From Guptibacillus hwajinpoensis (GTDB taxonomy: Bacteria > Bacillota > Bacilli > Bacillales > Guptibacillaceae): a stretch of 48,134 nt of DNA. This document shows positions 1-8,276 of the stretch, piece by piece. Position 1 is the first letter of the stretch; each line of letters opens with the position of its first letter. The stretch is from positions 1-48,134 of the forward strand of contig NZ_JAIVKU010000003.1 in the NCBI RefSeq assembly GCF_020524165.1, written 5' to 3'. The notes under the pieces were generated by a model. That model saw nothing but the letters and a program-made list of their open reading frames with translations. It was not told where the DNA came from and ran no database searches. A program made the translations under genes and the position numbers.

Positions 1-40
1 TCAGGTTCGCTACCGGTGACGTCACCGGTAGCGAACCTGA
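1..40. repeat. Perfect 40-bp palindrome
   Basis: Bases 1-20 (TCAGGTTCGCTACCGGTGAC) are the exact reverse complement of bases 21-40, with GACGTC at the centre and no loop. It ends about 11 nt before the SD of the first gene. No T-tract follows on the plus strand, so it is not a classical terminator in that direction. Sequence left of base 1 is not visible, so the repeat could be longer or could terminate a minus-strand transcript. I found no second copy in the window. It may be a dispersed palindromic element, a transcript-stabilising hairpin, or an artefact of a contig end. Confidence 0.9.
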
Positions 41-66
41 CCCCCATCAAAAAAGGAGGAAGGTCG

Positions 67-1065
67 ATGGCGCGCTGGATTTACGTGATGGGGACTCTGC
101 TCGTGATGGTAACATTTTCTTTTTTTATCTTCTATTCTGTAAGGGCTTTCAATCTAACGCCAGATCGTCCTTCTGCTTCGTATAACGCTCCAGATTATCG
201 ATTCGTCCTCGTTACGGAAGAAGTTGATAATGATTACTGGCGACTAGTGGAGAAAGGGGCACGTGCTGCAGCTGAGAAATACAATGTTTCGTTACAGTAT
301 ACCGGCCCAAAACAAGCTAATTTTGATGAGCATATGAAGATGATCGAAATGGCGGCTGCATCAAAAGTAGATGGGATTATCGCGCAAGGGTTGAATCAAG
401 AAGTATCCCCAACGTTGATTAATCGTGTGACCGAAAAAGGAATTCCATTCTTAACCATAGATACGGATACTCCTGAAAGTAAGCGCGTGGCGTACGTAGG
501 AACAGATAATTATTATGCCGGGTTTCTCGCAGGACAAGCGTTAGTGAAAGATACAAAAGGTGAAGTGAAGGTTGGCATCATTACGGGTCGGTTTGATTCA
601 GCGAATCAAAAGCTTCGTGTGGAGGGATTTAAAGATGCGATTAAAGGTAGCGATCGTGTGACCGTAGTTGCTATCGATGAATCACAAATTACTAGAATAC
701 AAGCAGCTGAAAAAACGTATGAGATGATAAAAGATTATCCTGATATTAATGCCTTTTACGGAACGAGTGCCCTTGATGCAATCGGCATTGTGCAGGTTCT
801 TGAAAGTATTGGAATGACGAATCGCGTCTATGTGATTGGGTTTGATATTCTCCCCGAAACCCTTCAACTTCTTAAAGAGGGGAAGCTCGAAGCGACTGTT
901 GAACAAAAACCATATGAGATGGGATACGACGCTGTAGAATTAATGATTCAAGTGGTTAATGGAGAAAAGATTTCCACTTATCACCACACGATGACAGATG
1001 TAGTGCGGCAGAAAGACTTGACGCAAACAGAAACAATGACACCGGGAGGGATGAAACAACAATGA
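67..1065 (+). CDS. Membrane-anchored sugar-binding protein (Peripla_BP_4 type)
   Basis: This is a 332-residue ribose/xylose-type binding protein. Residues about 4-26 form one hydrophobic segment with no lipobox cysteine or clear signal peptidase site, so it is probably anchored with the binding domain outside. The fold signature is visible in segments such as VDGIIAQG, PFLTIDTDTP, VAYVGTDNYYAG and INAFYGTSALDAIGI. The ATG at 67 is chosen because AAAGGAGGAAGG lies just upstream; an in-frame GTG at 16 lies inside the palindrome and has no SD. The gene overlaps the following histidine kinase by ATGA. With kinase and regulator it resembles the XylFII-LytS-YesN three-component xylose sensors of clostridia, so it more likely presents sugar to the kinase than feeds a transporter. 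The ligand is unknown. Confidence 0.85.
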   Translation: MARWIYVMGTLLVMVTFSFFIFYSVRAFNLTPDRPSASYNAPDYRFVLVTEEVDNDYWRLVEKGARAAAEKYNVSLQYTGPKQANFDEHMKMIEMAAASKVDGIIAQGLNQEVSPTLINRVTEKGIPFLTIDTDTPESKRVAYVGTDNYYAGFLAGQALVKDTKGEVKVGIITGRFDSANQKLRVEGFKDAIKGSDRVTVVAIDESQITRIQAAEKTYEMIKDYPDINAFYGTSALDAIGIVQVLESIGMTNRVYVIGFDILPETLQLLKEGKLEATVEQKPYEMGYDAVELMIQVVNGEKISTYHHTMTDVVRQKDLTQTETMTPGGMKQQ

Positions 1066-2510
1066 AAATTCAAGCGAGATTTATTCTCTTTTTTACATTG
1101 CTTGTTCTTTTGATGAACGGTGTCGCGTTTTACTTGTTTCATAGCAGTCAGCGAACGATTGATGATTATCACACGAGTTTTGAGCGGTTTATCGTTTTAA
1201 ATGAAATCTCGCAACAAACCAATACGGTCTATGAAGCGATGAATACGTATTTAACGGCACGAACGCAAGCTGAATTAACCGCTTATGCCAATGAGCGAAA
1301 AGTTCTTTCGCAAGAAAAGGAAGAGCTCCTCGATACGGTGAAAAATGAAGGGAACGATCAAATCGTCACAAATTATGAAAACATGATTGAGAGCTTTTTA
1401 CTCGAATGCGACATTACAGTGCAGGCTTTTCAGAGGCAGGAAATTAATCAATACTCAGGTCACTTAAACGAAGCGGCGCAAATCTCCGCTTTTATTCAGG
1501 AAACCACCTTAACGCTCATTAATTCTGAATTAACGGATTATCGAACCTTTTACAACGAAATGGATCAAAAAAGTTCGTACCTTCAGTGGATGGGAATTTC
1601 ATTATTTGTTTCTATGATTCTATTCAGCCTCTTAATGGCCTTCTGGTTTTCGCGCGGCATTACAAAACCGATTCATGAACTTGCGTCTGCAGCCAAAAAA
1701 CTATCCAAGGGAGATTTTACGGCAAGTAAGGTAGTTGTAAAGTCGAGAAGTGAACTGCGGTTGTTAGCAGAAACCTTTTATCGCATGCAGGAAAATATAC
1801 AAGGGTTAATTATCGAAATGAAGCAGAAATCAGAGCTCGATCAGCTTCTAAAAGAAATGGAATTAAAAAGCTTACAAAGCCAGATGAATCCCCACTTTCT
1901 ATTTAACACCCTGAACACGATTTCAAGACGTGCTTATATTGAAGGAGCTGAACAAACGAGTGAACTGATCGAATCGGTAGCTGCTCTTCTTCGTTACAAC
2001 CTTGGCAATCTAGCAAAAGACGTGACTTTAAAAGATGAGCTAACGATTGTAAAGGAATACTTTTTTATCCAGAAGTCACGATTTGGTGAACGAGTGACGT
2101 TTAAGGTGATCGCAGACGAGAACGTTCTAGATTGCAAAATTCCGGTGTTAACGCTTCAGCCAATTGTTGAAAATGCCTTTATACATGGAGTGGAAACTTA
2201 TGAAGAAGGTGGCGAAATTAGTATTCGTATTTATGAAGAACACGGGGATGTCGTAATCGAGGTTGTAGACAACGGGGTAGGAATGGAGACGACAAGGTTA
2301 TCGCAACTGTTTTCCGATGAGGCACAATCGCCTTCAGAAAATAGACAAGGGCATTCTACGGGTCTTGGCATGCAAAATGTGAAGAAGCGAATCGAGTTGT
2401 TCTCCCATCAAGCTGGTTCCATGACGGTTCATTCCTCTAAGGAAATTGGAACAACGGTTAGACTGAATTTACCTTATAGAAAGCGGATAGGAGATGAACA
2501 ATTTGCTTAA
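1062..2510 (+). CDS. YesM/LytS-type sensor histidine kinase
   Basis: This 482-residue kinase phosphorylates the downstream response regulator. It has TM1 at about 7-26, an extracellular helical sensor region to about 175, TM2 at about 176-197, then a HAMP segment. A His_kinase domain (PF06580 type) follows, with the motif NPHFLFNTLNT and phosphoacceptor His278. The C-terminal HATPase_c domain shows the N-box QPIVENAFIHG, the G1 box DNGVGM and the G2 region STGLGMQNVKKRI. Length and order match the YesM family. The start codon overlaps the stop of the binding-protein gene (ATGA), indicating translational coupling and supporting a physical partnership. The ligand is probably sensed through the binding protein (inference). 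Confidence 0.92.
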   Translation: MKIQARFILFFTLLVLLMNGVAFYLFHSSQRTIDDYHTSFERFIVLNEISQQTNTVYEAMNTYLTARTQAELTAYANERKVLSQEKEELLDTVKNEGNDQIVTNYENMIESFLLECDITVQAFQRQEINQYSGHLNEAAQISAFIQETTLTLINSELTDYRTFYNEMDQKSSYLQWMGISLFVSMILFSLLMAFWFSRGITKPIHELASAAKKLSKGDFTASKVVVKSRSELRLLAETFYRMQENIQGLIIEMKQKSELDQLLKEMELKSLQSQMNPHFLFNTLNTISRRAYIEGAEQTSELIESVAALLRYNLGNLAKDVTLKDELTIVKEYFFIQKSRFGERVTFKVIADENVLDCKIPVLTLQPIVENAFIHGVETYEEGGEISIRIYEEHGDVVIEVVDNGVGMETTRLSQLFSDEAQSPSENRQGHSTGLGMQNVKKRIELFSHQAGSMTVHSSKEIGTTVRLNLPYRKRIGDEQFA

Positions 2511-4056
2511 AATCATGATTGTCGATGATGAGCAGTTAGAGCGGGATGCCATTGAGATGATGATAACCCGAGAATATGGTGATAAGGTAAAACTATTAAA
2601 AGCAAAAAATGGGAGAGAAGCGATTTCATTTGTCGTCGAGTTTCAGCCACAGATCGTCTTTATGGATATTAAAATGCCCGGAATCGATGGAGTTGAGGCG
2701 GTAAAAACGATAAAAAGCAAGTACCCCCACATTCGATTTATCATGCTATCTGCTTTTGATACTTTTAACTATGCAAGAGACGTGATGCAGCAAGGGGTGA
2801 AAGAATACTTGCTAAAGCCAGGGCGTAAAAAGGAAATCTTAGCTGCTATCACACGTGTTTCAGAGGAACTTGAAGTAGAGCGAGTAGAAGCGGAAAGAAA
2901 GAAGCACGTTCAAGCGCAGCTTGCAAAAGCGGTTCATTTACTTGAAGGTGAGTGGATGAATGCGATCTTAATGAATCAAGTGACAGAGTTCAGTCCTGCA
3001 GAATGGAGCGAACTACTTGGCTTTCAGACGACAGCAGGTTATGCCATCGTTTTTAAATTTCCAAACAAACTGGATAGCTTCAATGAAATGGTTCAGTGGA
3101 TCAAACGGAAAGTGAAAAGCACCTTCCCTGGGGAAGCTTTAATTGGAGTAAGAGATGAATACTATTTACCCTGCTTTCTTTTTAGTGACAGCCTTCAGGA
3201 GAAAGACAAGAAGCTAAAGGCGAAATTACAGCCTATGTTACGAAACCTTCTACATGAATTCAATCAGCATTTTGGCGTCGCGGTTTGTATTGGGGTAGGG
3301 AGACCATATAAGGAAGCCGAGCAATTTGTCGCATCTTATCGGGAAGCTCTTCATACTGTTCGTGACTTGGATTTTGAACAAGATGTCACTTATGCCTTTT
3401 ATCATGAAGGGAAAAGTGCTAACGTACCTCAGCAGGATCACACACAGGAGCAGGAGTCGGTTGTGATTAATGCGATCAACAATGGTGACTTCACAAGAGC
3501 GATGAAAGAACTTGATGTGTATTTAGAAATGATTTCAATTGAACCAACATCCACTTATGTTCAAAAACTAAATGAACTTTTTCTTGTCGCGGAGCGTATC
3601 CTTCAAAACAATGGAATCGTCTTATCCTCTTATCAATACATTCAGGCGGAAAATGAGGATGACGCGACCAATCTAGCACGAGAAAAGTTGCGTAAGTTAA
3701 GTGAGCATGTCCAAGAATGGCGTACGCTTCATGGGGGAGATCGACTTGAACAGGTAAAACAATACATTCGAGCTCATTTTCATAAGCCGCTCACCCTTGA
3801 AGAAGCAGCTGAACACGTAGAGCTTAGTCCCTATTATGTTAGTAAATTATTTAAAGATCGAAGTGGCATGACATTCATTGATTACGTGACAGAAGTTAGA
3901 ATTGGAGAAGCAAAACGAGAAATGCTAGATGCCTCTAAAAGTTTGAAAGAAATTTGTTTTAACGTTGGTTATAAAGATCCGAATTACTTTAGTCGAGTAT
4001 TTAAACGAAAAGTCGGCTTATCGCCGTCTCAATATCGAGAGAAGCTGTTAGTATGA
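2503..4056 (+). CDS. YesN-type AraC-family response regulator
   Basis: This cytoplasmic regulator is about 517 residues. The N-terminal receiver domain has the acidic pair in IVDDE, phosphoacceptor Asp55 in FMDIKMPG and the conserved Lys in YLLKPG. A long middle region follows, then a C-terminal AraC double helix-turn-helix over about the last 100 residues (segments TLEEAAEHVELSPYYVSKLF and EICFNVGYKDPNYFSRVFKR). I prefer the TTG at 2503, because the SD AGGAG at 2489-2493 is 9 nt away; the in-frame ATG at 2494 would touch that SD. Either way it overlaps the kinase gene. Its likely target is the pair of direct repeats at 5857-5893 in front of the sugar importer (inference). Confidence 0.92.
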   Translation: MLKIMIVDDEQLERDAIEMMITREYGDKVKLLKAKNGREAISFVVEFQPQIVFMDIKMPGIDGVEAVKTIKSKYPHIRFIMLSAFDTFNYARDVMQQGVKEYLLKPGRKKEILAAITRVSEELEVERVEAERKKHVQAQLAKAVHLLEGEWMNAILMNQVTEFSPAEWSELLGFQTTAGYAIVFKFPNKLDSFNEMVQWIKRKVKSTFPGEALIGVRDEYYLPCFLFSDSLQEKDKKLKAKLQPMLRNLLHEFNQHFGVAVCIGVGRPYKEAEQFVASYREALHTVRDLDFEQDVTYAFYHEGKSANVPQQDHTQEQESVVINAINNGDFTRAMKELDVYLEMISIEPTSTYVQKLNELFLVAERILQNNGIVLSSYQYIQAENEDDATNLAREKLRKLSEHVQEWRTLHGGDRLEQVKQYIRAHFHKPLTLEEAAEHVELSPYYVSKLFKDRSGMTFIDYVTEVRIGEAKREMLDASKSLKEICFNVGYKDPNYFSRVFKRKVGLSPSQYREKLLV

Positions 4057-4236
4057 AATTTTTTCGAAATAAAAATAGCTGAAAAGCACCTTCTCGTGGA
4101 TTGGGCGGTTTGGTTATAACAAATTTGGATCATTTCTCTATTTCTTTCTTCACCAATCTAAAGTTATACTTATGCAGTAGTCAAAAGATTTAACGATGGG
4201 ACGCAACATCCCTTAAAACAGAGAGGATTTATCATC

Positions 4237-5037
4237 ATGCTTGATTATAAGCTTTATAAAAACAAGTCGAGTGGCAGCGAAACGATCGTCTTGCTACATG
4301 GTCTTGGAGGAAACTATGGTATATTCTGTAATCAAATTGGAACATACAAAAAGAAGTATCATGTTTTAGCGATTAACTTACCGGGTCATGGTCAATCACC
4401 AAGTACGTCTAGCTATGGAAAACCTTTTACTAGTGAATTAATTGCCAATGAAATCCTTGCTCTTCTTGATAAATTGAAGATTACGAAAGTTCATTTAGTA
4501 GGCATTTCACTAGGCTCTGTTGCCGTGCATCACTTGCTACAACAAGCACCAGAACGCATTCAAAGTGCCGTCCTTGGGGGAGCGATTACACGATTCAACC
4601 CTTTAGCTTCTTTCCTACTTTTGGCTGGAAATGCAGTAAAAGCATTTATTCCGTATATGTGGTTGTACAAATTGTTTGCTTATGTGATGATGCCAAAATC
4701 GAACCACGCACTTTCTCGTAAACTCTTTATTAGAGAAGCGCTGAAAATGAATCGAAGCGATTTTCTCGCATGGTACAAGCTGGCTCCTCACGTAAAAGAA
4801 ACCTATGCGGACGTCCAAGAAAATAGTAGAAATATCCCGAAACTATACATTTCAGGTGAGCAGGATCATCTTTTTGTGAAGCCCTTGCTTGAAGATACTA
4901 AAAGTGATGAACAGGCAACCCATTTAATTCTAGAGCAGTGTGGTCACGTTTGTAATGTTGAAAAACCTGGAGAATTTAATGTTGCTTCCATGGCGTTTTT
5001 CAGCGATGTTGAAACACGCATTTCCCCTGCATTATAA
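4237..5037 (+). CDS. Alpha/beta hydrolase
   Basis: This is a 266-residue alpha/beta-hydrolase-fold protein. The oxyanion region LLHGLGG and the motif GHGQS are followed by a nucleophile elbow GISLGS with Ser91. Asp210 (SGEQDHLF) and His237 (QCGHVCNVEKP) complete a plausible triad. There is a central cap with hydrophobic helices around residues 125-150. No signal peptide is present, so it should be cytoplasmic. The substrate cannot be deduced; esterases, C-C hydrolases and menaquinone-type MenH enzymes share this layout. It stands alone, separated from the regulator gene by 180 bp and facing the YdcF-like gene across a two-way terminator. The SD is GAGAGGA. Confidence 0.85.
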   Translation: MLDYKLYKNKSSGSETIVLLHGLGGNYGIFCNQIGTYKKKYHVLAINLPGHGQSPSTSSYGKPFTSELIANEILALLDKLKITKVHLVGISLGSVAVHHLLQQAPERIQSAVLGGAITRFNPLASFLLLAGNAVKAFIPYMWLYKLFAYVMMPKSNHALSRKLFIREALKMNRSDFLAWYKLAPHVKETYADVQENSRNIPKLYISGEQDHLFVKPLLEDTKSDEQATHLILEQCGHVCNVEKPGEFNVASMAFFSDVETRISPAL

Positions 5038-5080
5038 ACGTTATTCAATCACTTTACTGCAAAGAGGATTCTTCACGACT

Positions 5081-5115
5081 AAACGCCCAGCCAATGTATG
5101 GCTGGGCGTTTAGCG
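5081..5115. terminator. Bidirectional terminator
   Basis: A perfect 12-bp stem (AAACGCCCAGCC with GGCTGGGCGTTT) has a 7-nt loop. It lies between two convergent genes, the hydrolase and the YdcF-like gene. The A/T ends of the arms give a short U run in both directions. Confidence 0.75.
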
Positions 5116-5146
5116 TTTCTCTAATCGATAAAAATGCTATCCATAA

Positions 5147-5752
5147 TTAAGTAACGCGTACATCTCCATCTTTCAGAATACCTTCCTTTACGTAACGCTG
5201 AATCGAATGTAGCTCCTTCACTATTCGCGTTTTCTCTGTTTCATCTTTCCACCAATTGTTTCGCTGTCCAAATTCTCGATCATCACTACAAAAACTATAG
5301 GAGATCCAGTCCGGCATATATGTTGTTAGTGTAAGATAACACCTTTTCATATGATAGGGGGAGCTGACGATCAGGAGTCTCTGAATATGATTAAGGCCGA
5401 TGGATCGTTGTAACACCATTAGTGAGGCGAGTACATTCTCTGTTGTATTCGCGGCTTCAAGCTCTAAGAGGATATCCTTAGATGGAACACCGAGCTCGAG
5501 TAAGCGATCTCTCATCCAAATGGCTTCAGGTTCTTCATCTTCTCCCCATCGTGCAGCGGAACCAGAAACAAGAATTTTAGGAGCACGCTTATCATGGTAA
5601 AGAGCTGCTGCTTTAAGGACGCGGTGAATTGTTTTTGAACCAAAAACAAGAATACAGTCACCGCTTTGATGATCATCTATGGTGTCTTGAAACATAAACG
5701 TTGTCATTTCTTCTCTTGAGAGAGTGTCCGGATTTAATTCGGATAACTTCAT
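5147..5752 (-). CDS. YdcF-like (DUF218) family protein
   Basis: This 201-residue protein is of the DUF218/YdcF/SanA/ElyC family. Visible family segments are CILVFGSKT near residue 32, KILVSGSAARWGEDEEPEA, the highly typical EAANTTENV, and LLIVSSPYHMKRC. The family generally relates to envelope or DUF218-fold nucleotide binding, but its biochemical role is mostly unknown. Unlike many members it has no N-terminal membrane helices, so it appears to be a soluble version. The ATG at 5752 follows GAGGTG with good spacing on the minus strand. It is a single gene, convergent with the alpha/beta hydrolase. Confidence 0.85.
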   Translation of the reverse strand: MKLSELNPDTLSREEMTTFMFQDTIDDHQSGDCILVFGSKTIHRVLKAAALYHDKRAPKILVSGSAARWGEDEEPEAIWMRDRLLELGVPSKDILLELEAANTTENVLASLMVLQRSIGLNHIQRLLIVSSPYHMKRCYLTLTTYMPDWISYSFCSDDREFGQRNNWWKDETEKTRIVKELHSIQRYVKEGILKDGDVRVT

Positions 5753-5856
5753 TTTATTTTCACCTCGATCAGACGGATAGATCTACTTCTCTTCTCATTC
5801 TATCTTTGTATGTGAAGAACCTTCTTTTATTTGTTTTGTACTAGCTTATGAAACCG

Positions 5857-5893
5857 ACCACAAAAAAGTGAAGATAACCACAAAAATATGAAG
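5857..5893 (+). promoter_or_regulatory. Paired direct repeats, probable YesN-type operator
   Basis: ACCACAAAAAAGTGAAG (5857-5873) and ACCACAAAAATATGAAG (5877-5893) match at 15 of 17 positions. They start exactly 20 bp apart, so they lie on the same face of the helix. AraC-family regulators typically bind such tandem repeats next to the -35 region. The sites lie directly upstream of the sugar importer operon and 1.8 kb downstream of a YesN-like regulator gene, its likely ligand (inference). Confidence 0.6.
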
Positions 5894-5902
5894 GCGCTTA
5901 CA
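5889..5902 (+). promoter_or_regulatory. cre-like site (CcpA)
   Basis: TGAAGGCGCTTACA matches the Bacillus catabolite-responsive element consensus (TGWAARCGYTWNCW) except at position 5. It overlaps the second direct repeat and lies about 65 bp before the importer start codon. This is where CcpA binding would block activation or RNA polymerase. It fits catabolite repression of a sugar transporter. Confidence 0.65.
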
Positions 5903-5965
5903 TAACTTAGAAGCCATGAGTTTTGATAAAGTGTGAGTAACAAAAGAAATGGGGGGATCGATCGT

Positions 5966-7258
5966 ATGAAGGGAAGGCTTAAATCATTTACCGGTTGGTT
6001 TTTAATTCTTGTGTTAGCTCTTGGACCACTTTCTGCTTGTTCGAGTTCTGATGAAACGAACAGTAGCGGCGGCTCGAGTTCTGATGAAACGCTTGATATT
6101 TTTAGCTGGTGGACAGGTGCAGGTGAAGAAGACGGATTAAATGCGCTTATTGACTTATTTAAAGAAGAGTACCCTGATATTGAAGTGGAAAATGCAGCCG
6201 TTGCTGGCGGTGCAGGAACGAATGCGAAGGCCGTACTTGCCAGTCGCATGCAAGGTGATGATCCTCCTGCAACGTTCCAGGTGCATGGCGGTTCCGAACT
6301 AAATGATGGGTGGGTCGCAGCTGGAAAGATGGAAACGCTTAACGACCTATATGAATCTGAAGGATGGGAAGATAAGTTTCCAGAGGATTTGATTGATCTT
6401 GTTAGTAAAGACGGCGATATTTATTCAGTCCCGGTAAACATTCATCGTGGTAACGTGCTTTGGTACAACACGAGCGTTTTTGAAGAAAGTGGCGTCGAGC
6501 CACCTAAGACGTTCGATGAATTCTTCGCAGCAGCCGATAAACTTCAGGAAGCAGGCGTAACACCGCTTGCCCTCGGTGATAAAGAGCCTTGGACAGCGAC
6601 ACATCTATTTGAAACAGCGCTCCTTGGAACGCTTGGTGCAGATGATTACAAAAAGCTTTTTACTGGTGAACTATCATTTAGTGATCCAAAAGTAAAAGAA
6701 GCGGCTGAGAATTTCAAAAAAATGCTGAGCTACGTAAACGAAGATCATAGCTCTCGTAACTGGCAAGATGCTTCTCAGCTCGTCGCAGATGGAGAAGCAG
6801 CGATGAACGTCATGGGAGATTGGGCGAAAGGTTACTTTGTGAATGATCTTAATCTGAAAGTAAAAGATGATTTTGGTTGGGTCGCAACACCGGGTACGGA
6901 AGAAATGTTTATGGTGATTACGGATACGTTTGGTTTACCAAAAGGAGTTTCTAACCCTGAAGACGTTAAGAAATTCTTATCTGTTCTTGGGTCTGTTGAA
7001 GGACAGGATGCATTTAATCCTTTAAAAGGTTCAATCCCAGCTCGCGTTGATGCGGACCTATCAAACTACGATGAATATGGAAAAGAAACGATTGAAGACT
7101 TCAAGAGTGCAAGCCTTGCACCGAGTCTTGCTCATGGATCGGCTGCACCTGAAGGTTTTGTCACAAAAGTGAACCAAGCGATTAATATTTTTGTGACGCA
7201 GCAGGATGTTGATCAATTGATCAGTTCACTCGAAGATGCTTCTGGTGACCTGAAGTAA
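5966..7258 (+). CDS. Sugar ABC transporter substrate-binding lipoprotein
   Basis: This is a 430-residue extracellular solute-binding protein of the MalE/family-1 type (SBP_bac_1). It has a lipoprotein signal peptide (FLILVLALGPLSAC, lipobox LSAC, lipid-modified Cys near residue 25) and a Ser/Gly-rich linker. The mature domain opens with LDIFSWWTGAGEEDGL, typical of oligosaccharide-binding proteins of this class, and has VPVNIHRGNVLWYNT and GDWAKGYF. The ATG at 5966 follows GGGGGGA by 8 nt; an in-frame GTG at 5933 has no SD. It is first in an operon with two permeases, separated from them by a terminator-like hairpin. The regulatory sites upstream point to two-component activation and CcpA repression. 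Confidence 0.92.
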   Translation: MKGRLKSFTGWFLILVLALGPLSACSSSDETNSSGGSSSDETLDIFSWWTGAGEEDGLNALIDLFKEEYPDIEVENAAVAGGAGTNAKAVLASRMQGDDPPATFQVHGGSELNDGWVAAGKMETLNDLYESEGWEDKFPEDLIDLVSKDGDIYSVPVNIHRGNVLWYNTSVFEESGVEPPKTFDEFFAAADKLQEAGVTPLALGDKEPWTATHLFETALLGTLGADDYKKLFTGELSFSDPKVKEAAENFKKMLSYVNEDHSSRNWQDASQLVADGEAAMNVMGDWAKGYFVNDLNLKVKDDFGWVATPGTEEMFMVITDTFGLPKGVSNPEDVKKFLSVLGSVEGQDAFNPLKGSIPARVDADLSNYDEYGKETIEDFKSASLAPSLAHGSAAPEGFVTKVNQAINIFVTQQDVDQLISSLEDASGDLK

Positions 7259-7268
7259 AAATGTTGCT

Positions 7269-7296
7269 GGGAGAAGATTGGTTCTTCTCCCTTTTT
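7269..7296 (+). terminator. Intra-operon attenuator-like hairpin
   Basis: GGGAGAAGA pairs with TCTTCTCCC (9-bp perfect stem, 5-nt loop) and is followed by five T. It lies between the binding-protein gene and the first permease gene. Such partial terminators, or 3' stabilising hairpins, commonly raise the ratio of binding protein to membrane components. Confidence 0.75.
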
Positions 7297-7316
7297 GAAT
7301 GGTAAGGGGGATGATG

Positions 7317-8276
7317 ATGAAGACTGAAACAACGATGCGATCGGTCACAGTAACGACGCGAAAAAAACGTTCACTTACGAAGGATCACATGCTTGCGATC
7401 GGCTTTCTTATTCCATCGATTCTTTTAGTTGGTGTATTTGTTTATGGATTTATTGGCTGGACGGGTTACGTTTCGCTAAGTAATTGGAACTCACTTGTCC
7501 CAGACTTTTCATTTGTTGGATTGAAAAATTATCTCTATCTTTTTGGTGATTTCCGTTTTCAAGCAGACCTACGAAATACGCTCTTTTTTACAATTATGTT
7601 TATTTTAGCCGTGATTGTCGTTGGGCAAATTCTGGCGATCCTTTTAGACCAGAAGATTCAGCAGGAGTCGCTGTTCCGAAACATCTTTTTCTTTCCAATG
7701 GCGCTTTCATTTGTCGTTACAGGGGTTGTATGGCAGTGGCTTTTGAATCCTTCCACAGGGGTTAATTTATTTCTTGCGAAGCTCGGTCTGGATTCAAAAT
7801 GGTACACCGATACTACGATTTTTCCTGCGATTGGCTGGGGGAAAATCGAATTCGGGATCCCAATCGCCATGATCGCTGTTGTCATTGCAGCCGTCTGGCA
7901 AATGACTGGTTTTTCAGTAGCCATGTATCTTGCCGGGTTACGAGGCGTTCCTGAAGAAGTAAGGGAAGCGGCTCGAATGGACGGAGCCAATGAATTCCAA
8001 GTATATTGGAAAATCATTATGCCGATCCTCCGTCCAATTACGGTCAGTGTGATTATCATTATGGCTCATATTTCACTTAAAATTTTCGATTTAATCTATG
8101 CAATGACGGGACCAGGCGCAAACTTTGTCACCGACGTGCCTGGTGTGTATATGTATGAAACAACGTTCAGAGGAAATTATTATGCAAACGGTGCAGCAAT
8201 TGCGGTCGTCATGCTTTTAGCTGTTGCGATCTTTATTGTTCCTTATCTCTGGTCAAGTCGGAAGGGGGAAGCCTAG
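7317..8276 (+). CDS. Sugar ABC transporter permease (MalF type)
   Basis: This protein of about 319 residues is a binding-protein-dependent transport permease with about six membrane segments. The cytoplasmic EAA loop reads EEVREAARMDGANEFQVYWKI, which docks the ATPase. A basic N-terminal tail precedes TM1 (AIGFLIPSILLVGVFVYGF). Three ATG codons in a row (7311, 7314, 7317) are possible starts; 7317 gives the best spacing (6 nt) from AAGGGGG. It is co-transcribed with the lipoprotein and the second permease, whose GTG start shares the final G of this stop codon. No ATPase gene lies here; a shared MsmX-like ATPase elsewhere would be expected from Bacillus practice (inference). Confidence 0.92.
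   Translation: MKTETTMRSVTVTTRKKRSLTKDHMLAIGFLIPSILLVGVFVYGFIGWTGYVSLSNWNSLVPDFSFVGLKNYLYLFGDFRFQADLRNTLFFTIMFILAVIVVGQILAILLDQKIQQESLFRNIFFFPMALSFVVTGVVWQWLLNPSTGVNLFLAKLGLDSKWYTDTTIFPAIGWGKIEFGIPIAMIAVVIAAVWQMTGFSVAMYLAGLRGVPEEVREAARMDGANEFQVYWKIIMPILRPITVSVIIIMAHISLKIFDLIYAMTGPGANFVTDVPGVYMYETTFRGNYYANGAAIAVVMLLAVAIFIVPYLWSSRKGEA

Noticed and set aside
5827..6249. 140-residue minus-strand frame opposite the sugar-binding lipoprotein promoter and start
   Set aside because: Covers the regulatory repeats and the antisense of a clear lipoprotein signal; no SD.
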